Below, in pieces: positions 1 to 10,477 of a stretch of 64,000 nucleotides of DNA. Positions within the stretch are counted from its first letter, which is position 1; every line of letters starts with the position of its first letter. Made by a program: the position numbers and the translations under genes. Under the pieces are notes generated by a model. The model had not been told where the DNA came from. It saw only the letters and a program-made list of their open reading frames with translations, and ran no database searches. This DNA comes from Membranipora membranacea (Eukaryota > Bryozoa > Gymnolaemata > Cheilostomatida > Membraniporidae), in NCBI GenBank assembly GCA_914767715.1, contig OU612074.1:24044062-24108061 (forward strand), read 5' to 3'.

Positions 1-1494
1 ATCTACTCTGTCTTATCCCCATCCTACTCTGTCTTATCCCCATCCTACTCTGTCTTATCCCCATCTTACTCTGTCTTATCCCCATCCTACTCTGTCTTAT
101 CCCCATCCTACTCTGTCTTATCCCCATCCTACTCTGTCTTATCCCCATCTTACTCTGTCTTATCCCCATCCTACTCTGTCTTATCCCCATCCTACTCTGT
201 CTTATCCCCATCTTACTCTGTCTTATCCCCATCCTACTCTGTCTTATCCCCATCTTACTCTGTCTTATCCCCATCCTACTCTTTGTTATCCCCATCCTAC
301 TCTGTCTTATCCCCATCCTACTCTGTCTTATCCCCATCCTACTCTGTCTTATCCCCATCTTACTCTGTCTTATCCCCATCCTACTCTGTCTTATCCCCAT
401 CCTACTCTGTCTTATCCCCATCCTACTCTGTCTTATCCCCATCTACTCTGTCTTATCCCCATCCTACTCTGTCTAATCCCCATCTTACTCTGTCTTATCC
501 GCATCTTACACTGTCTTATCCCCATCTTACACTGTCTTATCCCCATCCTACTCTGTCTTATCCCCATCCTACTCTGTCTTATCCCCATCTTACTCTGTCT
601 TATCCCCATTCTACTCTGTCTTATCCCCATCCTACTCTGTCTTATCCCCATCTTACTCTGTCTTATCCCCATCCTACTCTGTCTTATCCCCATCTTACTC
701 TGTCTTATCCCCATCCTACTCTGTCTTATCCCCATCCTACTCTGTCTTATCCCCATCCTACTCTGTCTTATCCCCATCTACTCTGTCTTATCCCCATCCT
801 ACTCTGTCTTATCCCCATCTACTCTGTCTTATCCCCATCTTACTCTGTCTTATCCCCATCCTACTCTGTCTTATCCCCATCTTACTCTGTCTTATCCCCA
901 TCCTACTCTGTCTTATCCCCATCCTACTCTGTCTTATCCCAATCCTACTCTGTCTTATCCCCATCTTACTCTGTCTTATCCCCATCCTACTCTTTGTTAT
1001 CCCCATCCTACTCTGTCTTATCCCCATTCTACTCTGTCTTATCCCAATCCTACTCTGTCTTATCCCCATCTTACTCTGTCTTATCCCCATCCTACTCTTT
1101 GTTATCCCCATCCTACTCTGTCTTATCCCCATCCTACTCTGTCTTATCCCCATCCTACTCTGTCTTATCCCCATCCTACTCTTTGTTATCCCCATCTTAC
1201 TCTGTCTTATCCCCATCCTACTCTGTCTTATCCCCATCCTACTCTGTCTTATCCCCATCCTACTCTGTCTTATCCCCATCCTACTCTGTCTTATCCCCAT
1301 CTTACTCTGTGTTATCCCCATCCTACTCTGTCTTATCCCCATCCTACTCTGTCTTATCCCCATCTACTCTGTCTTATCCCCATCTTACTCTGTGTTATCC
1401 CCATCCTACTCTGTCTTATCCCCATCCTACTCTGTCTTATCCCCATCTACTCTGTCTTATCCCCATCCTACTCTGTCTTATCCCCATCTTACAT
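1..1494. repeat. 21-bp minisatellite array (about 70 units)
   Basis: A tandem array whose unit reads CTTATCCCC then ATCCTACTCTGT (21 bp), repeated from the left edge to about 1494. Variants are a C/T change at the ATCC/ATCT position, TTTGTT in place of CTGTCTT, and a few 20-bp units that shift the phase. Because 21 is a multiple of three and the unit has no stop in several frames, long repetitive open frames appear on both strands; they are artefacts of the period. The array continues off the left edge. Confidence 0.97.
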
Positions 1495-2191
1495 GGACAG
1501 GCCAGTCTCGGCCTCTAACTACACTGATCAGCCAATGGTCTTGCCTGTCACTACACATGATTAATTCCCATGCACCCCTCATTTGCGCCAGTTTAAGCTT
1601 AAGCGTGCCGCCTTGCATCAAGAAAACAGCAAAGTGCTGATAAGTCCTTGTTCAACAAAATTCTCCCTTTGTGATAATTTTTGAGACCAACTTGCCTATC
1701 CCTCCAGCCAATATGGTAAGAGGTTTATGCGTGTGTATATGTGTGCGTTTGTTTGTGTTTATGCGATTTAACTGAGGAGTCAATAGCGATATGATGGATC
1801 AGGATCAGTATTTGTGTAAAGATGGGTGAGAGAGGAAAATTTATGTCTAAGCCATATCAAAGATTTAGAAAAGAAACATTTGATATTATTCGTTCTGGTT
1901 ATATACTCTTGTGAAGGCAAAAACACTGCAAACTACATTTATGTCTTTAAGGGTTTTCTCAGAATTATTTTCTGAAGCCAGTGTCCTTAAATTTTGTGAC
2001 ATTGATGAAGCTCAACGTGAAAACTTCAAAACAAACCATTTTTATTCCATTCAAACTCAAATTGCCTCGGTCGAGTGTTACATCATCAATGAACATCAAC
2101 CTTGTATTTAGAAAATGAGAGCAATCCATTGTTTGTTGTTATACTATTAGTTGGGCCAAAATCTGAAATAATCATATTGATTATATTGCAG
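1495..2191. other. Spacer with no recognisable gene
   Basis: AT-rich sequence between the minisatellite and the first LRR-like exon. The last 80 bases or so resemble the sequence before the next two LRR exons (a TTGTTATACxATTAG stretch, then a GGCCCAAAT-like stretch, then a pyrimidine tract and AG). The exon and its intron flank were therefore duplicated together. Nothing else was recognised. Confidence 0.6.
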
Positions 2192-2332
2192 TATAAGTTG
2201 ACCTACAAACCTAGGGAAGCTGAGCTTATATGGAAATGGGAACCTTCATACCTTACCCAGCTGGATAGGAGGTCTGAAGTATCTCAAAAAGCTAGATATA
2301 GGAAGCTGTGATCTAACAGAGATACCGGAGAG
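2192..2332 (+). pseudogene. LRR cassette exon with a nonsense codon
   Basis: A 141-nt exon-like segment between a TTGCAG acceptor and a GTAAGTAC donor. In the frame used by the other LRR cassettes of the window it encodes two LRR units (motifs TNLGKLSLYGN, LHTLPSWIGGL and LKKLDIGSCDLTEIPE). The fourth codon is TGA where the intact copies have TCA (the Ser of IGSLTNL). Length, phase (one base in, two bases out) and splice signals match the intact minus-strand exons at 49052-62480, so this is a decayed member of the same family in the opposite orientation. Confidence 0.75.
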
Positions 2333-2790
2333 GTAAGTACAGTATAGCTATTTTCAAACTATGGCTGCAAAGAATTTGGTATTTAAAATTTCAGTCAGAG
2401 TTAGACCAGGTTGCTAACAAAGCCTTCTCAGAAGTAATCTGGACATCATGACAGGACCATAATTTAGAAAAAGTGGTGGCAAGAGAGGCAAGTCCAAAGC
2501 ATCACCATGAGGGGTGCTGTAAGCTCCTCCCCGAGCAATTTAGGCGTATAATTAGTAAAGTGTTAGAGCCGATTCTGGCAGATCAATCAATTATAGTGCT
2601 TTTAGGCCACTGAATTTAGCTTGTTGGTTAAATAATGTTGGTTAAAATGTTGGTTAAAATCGCAAGGGTTAGTCACCTACCACATCGTGGCGGCAAAATA
2701 GTGTGGGCCTTAAGGCCTTAAGTGCCTTGTTTGTCGTTGTGGTATTAGACAGGCCCAAATGTGACAAAATTCACATAAATTATATTACAG

Positions 2791-2902
2791 TATTGGATCA
2801 CTTACAAACCTAGAGGATAGATGGGAATAAGAAACTTCATACCTTGCCCAGCGTGATAGGGAATCTGAAGAGTCTGAGGATGTTAGATCTAATACCTGAG
2901 AG
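2791..2902 (+). pseudogene. LRR cassette exon remnant with internal deletion
   Basis: It begins after TATTACAG with the usual IGSLTNLE start and ends in CCTGAGAG before GTGAATAT. Only 112 nt remain instead of 141, which is not a multiple of three and removes part of both LRR units. It is clearly related to the copies at 2192 and 3482, and the introns on both sides are similar to theirs. Not expected to be functional. Confidence 0.7.
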
Positions 2903-3481
2903 GTGAATATGATATAATTTTTCTGGGTCTGATGAACTTAAAATTTTATACTCTGGGCTTCATTTTCTGAAATAACCTCAATACAGTTAGAAATACACTG
3001 TTAACGTGACTTTTATTTTTCAATTTAATTTCATTATGATTCATCGATATTGCTACAAATTGTTCATGATGAATTCATGTCAAAGCCATTCCAAATGTTT
3101 AGAATTTTCAATATTGTGTATTCGGGTTAGATATTAAATAATTTGAAATTTTGAATTATATTGAAAGATAGCAGATGCTTGTCAATGTGATACTTGATTG
3201 ATTTAATCCTGGAGAGAATTTGGATTCACTACAGATCTGAAAATTTAATTTAAAACAATTAATAGTTTATTCAAGATATTCACTCTCAAAATTCCTGGCT
3301 GCTGCCAACTGCATCATACTACCATAATTACATGACCTGAACCACAAAAGCCTCAGACAGGTGTTACATCATTATTGAAATTAAATTTGGTCTTCAGACA
3401 ACGAGTGTGATCCCTTGATATTTGTTGTTATACCATTAGTCAGGCCCAAATCTGGCAATCATCAATTTGATTGCATTACAG

Positions 3482-3622
3482 CATTGGTTCACTTACAAAC
3501 CTAGAGAAGCTTTTCTTATATAAGAATTGGAACCTTCATACCTTACCCAGTGGATTAGGAGATCTGAAGAGTCTAAAGGTGTCATCTATAGGTGAATGTG
3601 GTCTAAGGACGTTTTCGGAGAG
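3482..3622 (+). CDS. LRR cassette exon, open (orphan exon of a decayed array)
   Basis: A 141-nt segment after a CATTACAG acceptor and before GTAAATAT. It is open through all 46 full codons and translates to two LRR units (IGSLTNLEKLFLYKNWNL, then TLPSGLGDLKSLKV). The phase is the same as in the minus-strand cassettes. No intact partner exon was found on the plus strand: the two upstream copies are broken and the next gene downstream starts with its own ATG at 4467. It may be an exon of a gene largely outside the window or, more likely, the least damaged member of a dead array. Confidence 0.55.
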
Positions 3623-4466
3623 GTAAATATAATTCAAATTGTTTAGCCTCTGATGATCATAAAATTTTATCATCTGAGCCTGATTTTCTGAAAAATTTTA
3701 ATGGAGTTAGAAACATACGGATCAATTGACTTATGTATTTGTGACAAAGAGGTATTAATCTCTTCAAGCTTAGAAAAACAGTAACACCTTGTCCTGGGTT
3801 TACTTATTTATATAGTAGAAAATATTCTAATATAGACCAATGATATTTGAGACCATTCGGACATGTTAAATAGTATTCTACAATGTGTGTTACCGGGATA
3901 ACCAGACACAAACTCAATGATAGCATGATATTCTGAGTATTTCCGAGAATTCCGGTCCAAATCTTGATTGTTGGAGTGTCATGAACCCGCCCTTTTTTTT
4001 ATTGATCTTTATTTGAGCCGATCTTATAAAGGTATTTAGGACTTAACGCAGATACCTCTATATGCTAAGGCCTACTCAATAGTGTTGTTGTCGTATTTAC
4101 GCTATGATGTATTCTCCGAAACAACAAAAGTTGACGCCATTGCCACTAGGACCTTGCACAGCCAGAAATGAAGATAGATAGAAATGACGATAGATAGAAA
4201 TGAGAAGTTCAATTGGGATGAAATTGCCGCTCCGTCCTATGTGATTGGTTACCCCAGTAGTCTGAACCAAAGTGTTGGCTGAACTGTACACTGCTACTCA
4301 CACAAATTAAAGATATATACATATGTTATTAAATACCACACGCTATATTGTTTGTTGTTGATGGGTGACAGTGAAAGCTCAAAATAACTGTTGTCAATTA
4401 AGTGATTGACAATCATATTAATCTCCCGACTATGCATTACATTAAAGTTGCTTGTTTGTTGTAGAC
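3623..4466. other. Intergenic stretch upstream of the chromodomain gene
   Basis: The first 150 bases or so are LRR-type intron resembling the sequence after 2902 (an AAAATTTTAT and a CTGATTTTCTGAAA stretch). The rest holds a T-tract near 3990 and no recognisable gene or core promoter element. It presumably contains the promoter and 5' UTR of the gene starting at 4467. Confidence 0.5.
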
Positions 4467-7400
4467 ATGCCGAAGGGAGAGAAATTATGTAAAAAATGCT
4501 CAGAAGTAGTAATGGCGGCGGCCAAGAAATGCAAAAAATGCAGTAAGTGTGCACCACATTTTCTTATTTCTCATCGATGCTCTTTGGGTTAATTTCCTGA
4601 CATGGTGTAAATTTTGTGAGTTTGATGGTAAGATATTATCTATTTCACCAATGTAATCTTTGTTGCCTTTGAGAAGGCATGCCCAATTGTTTATAGTTAT
4701 GTACGGTAGCTTTTGACGATTAGTGATTGGTAAGAGAAACATAATTTCATCTAGTTTGTATCTCAAGGCACAAGCTAAGTTTATACAGATTGGACGTAAG
4801 AATTGTTTTTTCAATTAAATGTATTGCCCATGTGTTTATGCAAAACCACCTATCTTTTCAAGAAACTCCAATAATTAAACCGGGGATTCAGGCCCGCATG
4901 GAAGCTGAGAGGAAAAGAGGGGAGGAAATGAGGAGAGACCCTAAAAGAAGGAAGAGGGGACATGCTATGGAGCAATTCATGCTATCGGTTAGTGACGGTT
5001 CACCAATTTCTTGCTTCATGTCATCATTCTAGGTTAAATACGAATACAAGATTTTAGTTGGTACAAATGTATAATAAGATTCTTCAGTACAAAATATGAC
5101 AGTAGTCTGTTTGCCGCTATGTGACTGATTGGTTTCTGGCTGACTCATGTATTTGTTTACCTAAGTTCTCCAGCTACATGTAACATGGGAGTTGCCTTCA
5201 CTTTGTATGTGGCTGGGCAACTTCAAAGTAATATGTGATGGCCATTAAAATTTGGCCACTAGTCAAAATAACACTGCATAACGGTGCATCAATTTGCATA
5301 ATTTAGTTTAATATCATTATTGTAATGATGTCCATGACGTTATGTTCCTCAGGTATGTATATAGTGATCCACATTCCTGCACATACAACCATTGGCCAAT
5401 ATTAAGCTGTTGGTGTCTTGCGAATAATGTGGCGAAATAGAATGACAACCAGTTTGGAATGATGTTATAGAGGATGGGCTTTGCTAAGCAGATTCATTAA
5501 ATCGTTGTATCAGACAAACATTTTGATATTACTGAGCATAGCTTTAGGGTTTGGTAACCTTAAGTACCATGACATTTTACCTGACAGTATTTTATTTTAT
5601 TTTGACAGGCAGCAAGACTCTCTGGTTTTGGAATTGAGATTTCAATTTTTGCCTACGCAGAAAGAAAAATCCAGGTGTGGTCCTCACACCTGGACAATGA
5701 AAGAATAAAAAAACTGGCACTTGTTGCCAACGGCCTGGCAGGCTTGCCGGCTAGCAACACAGACTGTAAGTTGTCAAATAGTCTTTCATTGATCAAGGGA
5801 ATTTTGCATAGGTTTGACTAGTATAAAGCCAGTACCCGAAATTCAATAATATCGAGGTATCAAACTGATTCGAAGGAATTACTATCCTAAAATCCTGCAA
5901 CATTTTTTGAAAACCTTGTACAAATATCTGGTATGAACTTGCAACTGGGTAACGAATGAATTTTAGTGCAGTTTGGATGCAGACCCTGGTTATTTCTCAA
6001 TTCAGGTTAAGTACTACTGGCAACCTTCTAACTGATCAACTGGGGAAAGCTATTAGCTTGCAGATGACCTTTTGTTGCTATAGTGCTTTGATAGTTTTAG
6101 GCTTGATTGCATATAATTAGTAGTGCTTTTCTTGCTTCAGATTTTCAGATTTATTACTGTATGACTAAAAGGTTTTGTTCCACATGCCATGTACATAAAA
6201 ATGTATATGTGTTTTTTTTTCTTCTTTTTTACCAACAGACGAAATGTTGTGCAAGATTGGGGAGGGCGGAAGAGAGACAGAGGAGTACAGAGGAGAGACA
6301 GGGGAGAGAGGACGGGAGACAGGGGAGGGAGGAGGAGTGACGGATGAGGACGGAGGAGAGACAGATCAGGGAGGTGGAGTGACAGATGAGGACGGAGGAG
6401 AGGCAGAGGAGGGTAGAGGAGAGACAGGGGAGGGAGGAGGAGAGACAGACGAGGACAGAGGATAGGTGACAGAGGAGGACATAGAGAACATGATTAGATC
6501 ATCAACATCTGAGAATAATGGTTAGTCTAAGAAGGACATTTCCCTAAAAGAAGATTCCCTGATCCTTAATCACCTGCAGCCACTAAATTTCCAAAGTCAT
6601 CCATCAAATTGTCAACATGTATTGTCATACAAGGCTTGCTTTATGTGAGTTATGATTATTCCTACGGTTTGCAGGTCTTTTTATGCAAATACAAAAACCT
6701 CATGACTATGTTTTTGCGCTGTAGAAATAATGAGATGGTCTATGTGTCGCATTTAGGACACAAGTCCTTGAAGACTCTTTACAAAATCACCACTTCTAGG
6801 CAGTTAACTCACACAACTCTGATAATGTCTTGCGCTAGATAACATTTCATCAATCCGTTGTGTCGCAGTGTTGAATTTATTTTTGTTAGAGAGTGAGGAT
6901 GATAGCAAGAAGGTGGAGGAAGAGGAAACATGGAATGTGGAGGCAATCCTCAAAGAAAGAATTGTAAGTTAACCTTCTATATGCGCCGATGGTTGCATTG
7001 CGTATTCATGGAAAGCCGGAAGCGGTCAAAAATTTGTCCTCCATTGTCAGGTCACATGTTGAAATCTTGACTATTGCTCATGTTGTTGACGGAGGTATGT
7101 TTTCCATACTTGGATCCCAAAAAGAAAATTTCTATGCCCTTATTTGTAATTTCTAGGATATATTGTACAGACTGTCTCATTGATAATAAGGTGTATATTG
7201 TAATTGAATTGGTGTTTATACTGAAATTAAATTGTAGTGGTACCAATACCCAGAATAAAAGAAAGTTCGTAATTGACTCCAAAGGGCTATTTGGTGTTTG
7301 CTCAGTGATTAAAAACAGGTAGGCTGATACTTGTGAATATTTTATTTCCAGAATAAGAAGAGAGGAATAAGCGAATGGTTAGTGCAGTGGGAGGATGAGG

Positions 7401-8144
7401 GCAGGTTAGTATTAGTAAACAATCTGTCGCTATCAGTTTTTTTGTCACAATTCACACATAGTTGCATGGTAACTACAATGAATTTGCAGATCATGTTTGA
7501 TAGTGTCATGTTGTTTCCACTCTGTTCATCTATATGGAAAAGTGAGTCTTCAAGGCAAAATTAACGCTCCCTGATTTCTCTAAAATTACTTTGATCATAT
7601 CATAGTCACTAAGTGTGATAAAGCGTGTAGAATAGGATGACTGGTAAATCGGTAAACAGGTTAATTTTAATGTTTTAGCCTTTATCTTCATTGCATCATT
7701 GTCTATAGTACCCATGTACTAATCTATGCTATTTTTTTCCCTCTTAGCAAGAGATGGAAACCTACATGGGAGCCGTTGAACAACATCTACAACACCAGCA
7801 AGTTTGCTGAATACATGGTTTGTGCATATACTATTTCATTTATCTTCTATCCGATTGTATCAAGTGCACTCAATTCAGTCACAAACTCGATTTCTAGCGT
7901 CGATTTGCACGTATTGATGTATAGTGATAAAATGTTGTAATTTATCTACAGCTTTGCACCTTTTTTAGTTGCCCACTGCGCACATCACGGCCCAAAATAT
8001 TGGAACCATGCTGATGAGGTACTTCATGTATTGCGTGCATATTTTTTTCCTTTTGATATGCAATTAACAAGCATCCTCACCTATCCTAACCTATCTCCGG
8101 TCTGTACGGATAGCGAAGAATTACTGACCGAAGAGGTGAAGTAG
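4467..8144 (+). CDS. Chromodomain protein gene, nine exons, with one in-frame TAG
   Basis: Hand-built exons: 4467-4542, 4863-4987, 5609-5765, 6239-6520, 6890-6963, 7352-7404, 7748-7817, 7969-8018, 8114-8144. All junctions are GT-AG and all phases fit (stop TAG at 8142). The N-terminus has two CKKC-type pairs (LCKKC and KCKKC), a possible small zinc-binding unit, followed by a basic stretch (RRDPKRRKRGHAMEQF). Exon 3 is compact and unrecognised (FGIEISIFAYAERKIQVWSS). Exon 4 is a Gly/Glu/Asp/Thr low-complexity segment. Exons 5-7 form a chromodomain: ETWNVEAILKERI, GISEWLVQWEDEG, KRWKPTWEPLNNI, with the aromatic positions and TWEP typical of methyl-lysine readers, so a chromatin-binding role in the nucleus is inferred. 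Oddity: TAG at 6463-6465 lies in frame inside exon 4, after which the same frame continues with VTEEDIENMIRSS. This is a nonsense allele, a pseudogene or an unrecognised intron. The protein as a whole is not a known family to me. Confidence 0.72.
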
Positions 8145-8399
8145 CCTAAACATCATTATAGAAGAATACTCAAAAAAGCAACAGGTGCCAACACAGTTCA
8201 TAATTATTATCTTTAACTGGATTTTAAGTTTTCTGCATTCATTATAAGGAATAATACTCATTTTTGTAATACCGTCTCATTGTCACTTTTAACTTACCTC
8301 TAGGACATTTTTTTAGATATTATTTTTACATTGCGTAAGCAATCAAAACCAGTTTCATGTTGACATTTACTCAGACTTTTTTCTGTTATTTGCAGCTCC
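8145..8399. other. 3' flank of the chromodomain gene
   Basis: AT-rich, with no gene or clear polyadenylation signal recognised close to the stop codon. Confidence 0.4.
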
Positions 8400-10275
8400 A
8401 GCATATATAGTTTTGTCAATACTGTTTCCTTCAACTGTATTTTTGTTGAACAGTTCGGTAAATAAATTTACTGTTGATATAAAACAAAGGCTGACCGCAA
8501 ATTTTGTTTGGACTAAGTGTTTTCGTGAGGCGAAATCCCCTGTGCACAACAAACATTTAATCCGCAGAAATTGTTTCTCTGTTTTTAAAGCGGTGGCTAT
8601 TATAAAGCATCGCTGGTTAGTTTTTATGACGTATTCATACCTTGATTTTTTTGAGGGTATTGAAAAACTGCTGAGCAATCGCCCTATGCAGAAGGGGGGG
8701 GGGGGGTGAAATTACCAACAAATAATCAACATTACATCCACCATCCATGTTTCTGCCATGTAAATCTAATTAAATCTTGAAGCTCAGATCTAATAGCATT
8801 TCCATTAATGCAACCAATGTCCGCAGCGCACTGTATAATTTTTAAAACTCTGTTTGTAAAGCAGTGGCTGTTATAAACTATCCTTGCTGAGGTTGAGTTA
8901 GTTTTCGTGACAATTTCATCTTTCAAGATTTTCTGAGGGTGTTGTTAATTAAAATTTTGAATTGCCAGTTGCTGGATATTATTTTACATTCTTTCTTGCA
9001 TCACCGGAGCATCATATAAAAGTTTTCATGAGCCCCTGATTAACCTGCACGGAGATATGAGCGATCTCCCTATGCAGAAGGGGGGGGGGGACAACTACCA
9101 ACAAATAATCAACATTACATCCACCACCCATGTTTCTGCCATAAAAATCTAATTAAATCTTGAATCTCAGATCTAATAGCATTTCCATAAATGCAACCAA
9201 CGTCCGCAGCGCACTGTATAATTTTTAAAACTCTGTTTGTAAAGCAGTGGCTATTATAAACTATCCTTGCTGAGGTTGAGTTAGTTTCCGTGACAAATTC
9301 ATCTTTCAAGATTTTCTGAGGGTGTTGTTAAATAAAATTTTGAATTGCCAGTTGCTGTTGCCAGATATTATTTTACATTCTTTCTTGCATCACCGGAGCA
9401 TCATATAAAAGTTTTCATTAACCTGCACGGAGATATGAGCGATCTCCCTATGCAGAAGGGGGGGGGACCACTACCAACAAATAATCAACATTACATCCAC
9501 CACCCATGTTTCTGCCATAAAAATCTAATTAATTCTTGAAGCTCAGATCTAATAGCATTTCCATCAATGCAACCAACGTCCGCAGCGCACTGTATAATTT
9601 TTAAAACTCTGTTTGTAAAGCAGTGGCTGTTATAAACTATCCTTGCTGAGGTTGAGTTAGTTTTCGTGACAATTTCATCTTTCAAGATTTTCTGAGGGTG
9701 TTGTTAATTAAAATTTTGAATTGCCAGTTGCTGGATATTATTTTACATTCTTTCTTGCATCACCGGAGCATCATATAAAAGTTTTCATGAGCCCCTGATT
9801 AACCTGCACGGAGATATGAGCGATCTCCCTATGCAGAAGGGGGGGGGGACAACTACCAACAAATAATCAACATTACATCCACCACCCATGTTTCTGCCAT
9901 AAAAATCTAATTAAATCTTGAATCTCAGATCTAATAGCATTTCCATAAATGCAACCAACGTCCGCAGCGCACTGTATAATTTTTAAAACTCTGTTTGTAA
10001 AGCAGTGGCTATTATAAACTATCCTTGCTGAGGTTGAGTTAGTTTCCGTGACAAATTCATCTTTCAAGATTTTCTGAGGGTGTTGTTAAATAAAATTTTG
10101 AATTGCCAGTTGCTGTTGCCAGATATTATTTTACATTCTTTCTTGCATCACCGGAGCATCATATAAAAGTTTTCATGAGCCCCTGATTAACCTGCACGGA
10201 TATATGAGCGATCTCCCTATGCAGAAGGGGGGGGACAACTACCAACAAATAATCAACATTACATCCACCACCCAT
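8400..10275. repeat. Tandem array of about 380-bp units, each with a G-tract
   Basis: Four clear units plus a diverged unit at the left and a partial one at the right. Landmarks recur at G-tracts near 8693, 9080, 9459, 9840 and 10227 (spacing about 380-387 bp), each preceded by CGATCTCCCTATGCAGAAG. Units 1 and 3 resemble each other, as do 2 and 4, which gives a dimeric higher-order repeat of about 758 bp. Every unit keeps a 64-codon open frame on the minus strand (starts at 8926, 9309, 9685 and 10067), the second and fourth identical. The array lies between the convergent 3' ends of the chromodomain and KDZ genes. Confidence 0.9.
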
Positions 10276-10439
10276 TTTCAGAAGAATTGAAAAGCATTGT
10301 TGCATGAGCACACTGAATATATTTGGTAACAAAAAAACCTGCATCAAATCGTCAAAAGAGGATGATACGCAAAGCAATGATGATGATAAATGATGATGTT
10401 CAGGGTCTGATATGTTCCAGTCATTTATATCATATAGTA

Positions 10440-10467
10440 TTTATTATTATTATAGTGATTATTTATT
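10440..10467 (-). promoter_or_regulatory. Candidate polyadenylation signals of the KDZ-like gene
   Basis: TTTATT on the plus strand (AATAAA on the minus strand) occurs at 10440-10445 and 10462-10467, within 40 bases downstream of the minus-strand stop at 10478. Position and sequence fit a 3' end signal; the AT-rich setting makes chance occurrence possible. Confidence 0.4.
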
Positions 10468-10477
10468 ATTAATTCAT

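Noticed and set aside
1-1494. CRISPR array
   Set aside because: Units are contiguous with no unique spacers, and the setting is a eukaryotic genome.
283-1518. Long open frames on both strands of the minisatellite, encoding 7-residue repeats
   Set aside because: They follow from a 21-bp unit without stops; no start context, splice sites or non-repetitive flank support a protein.
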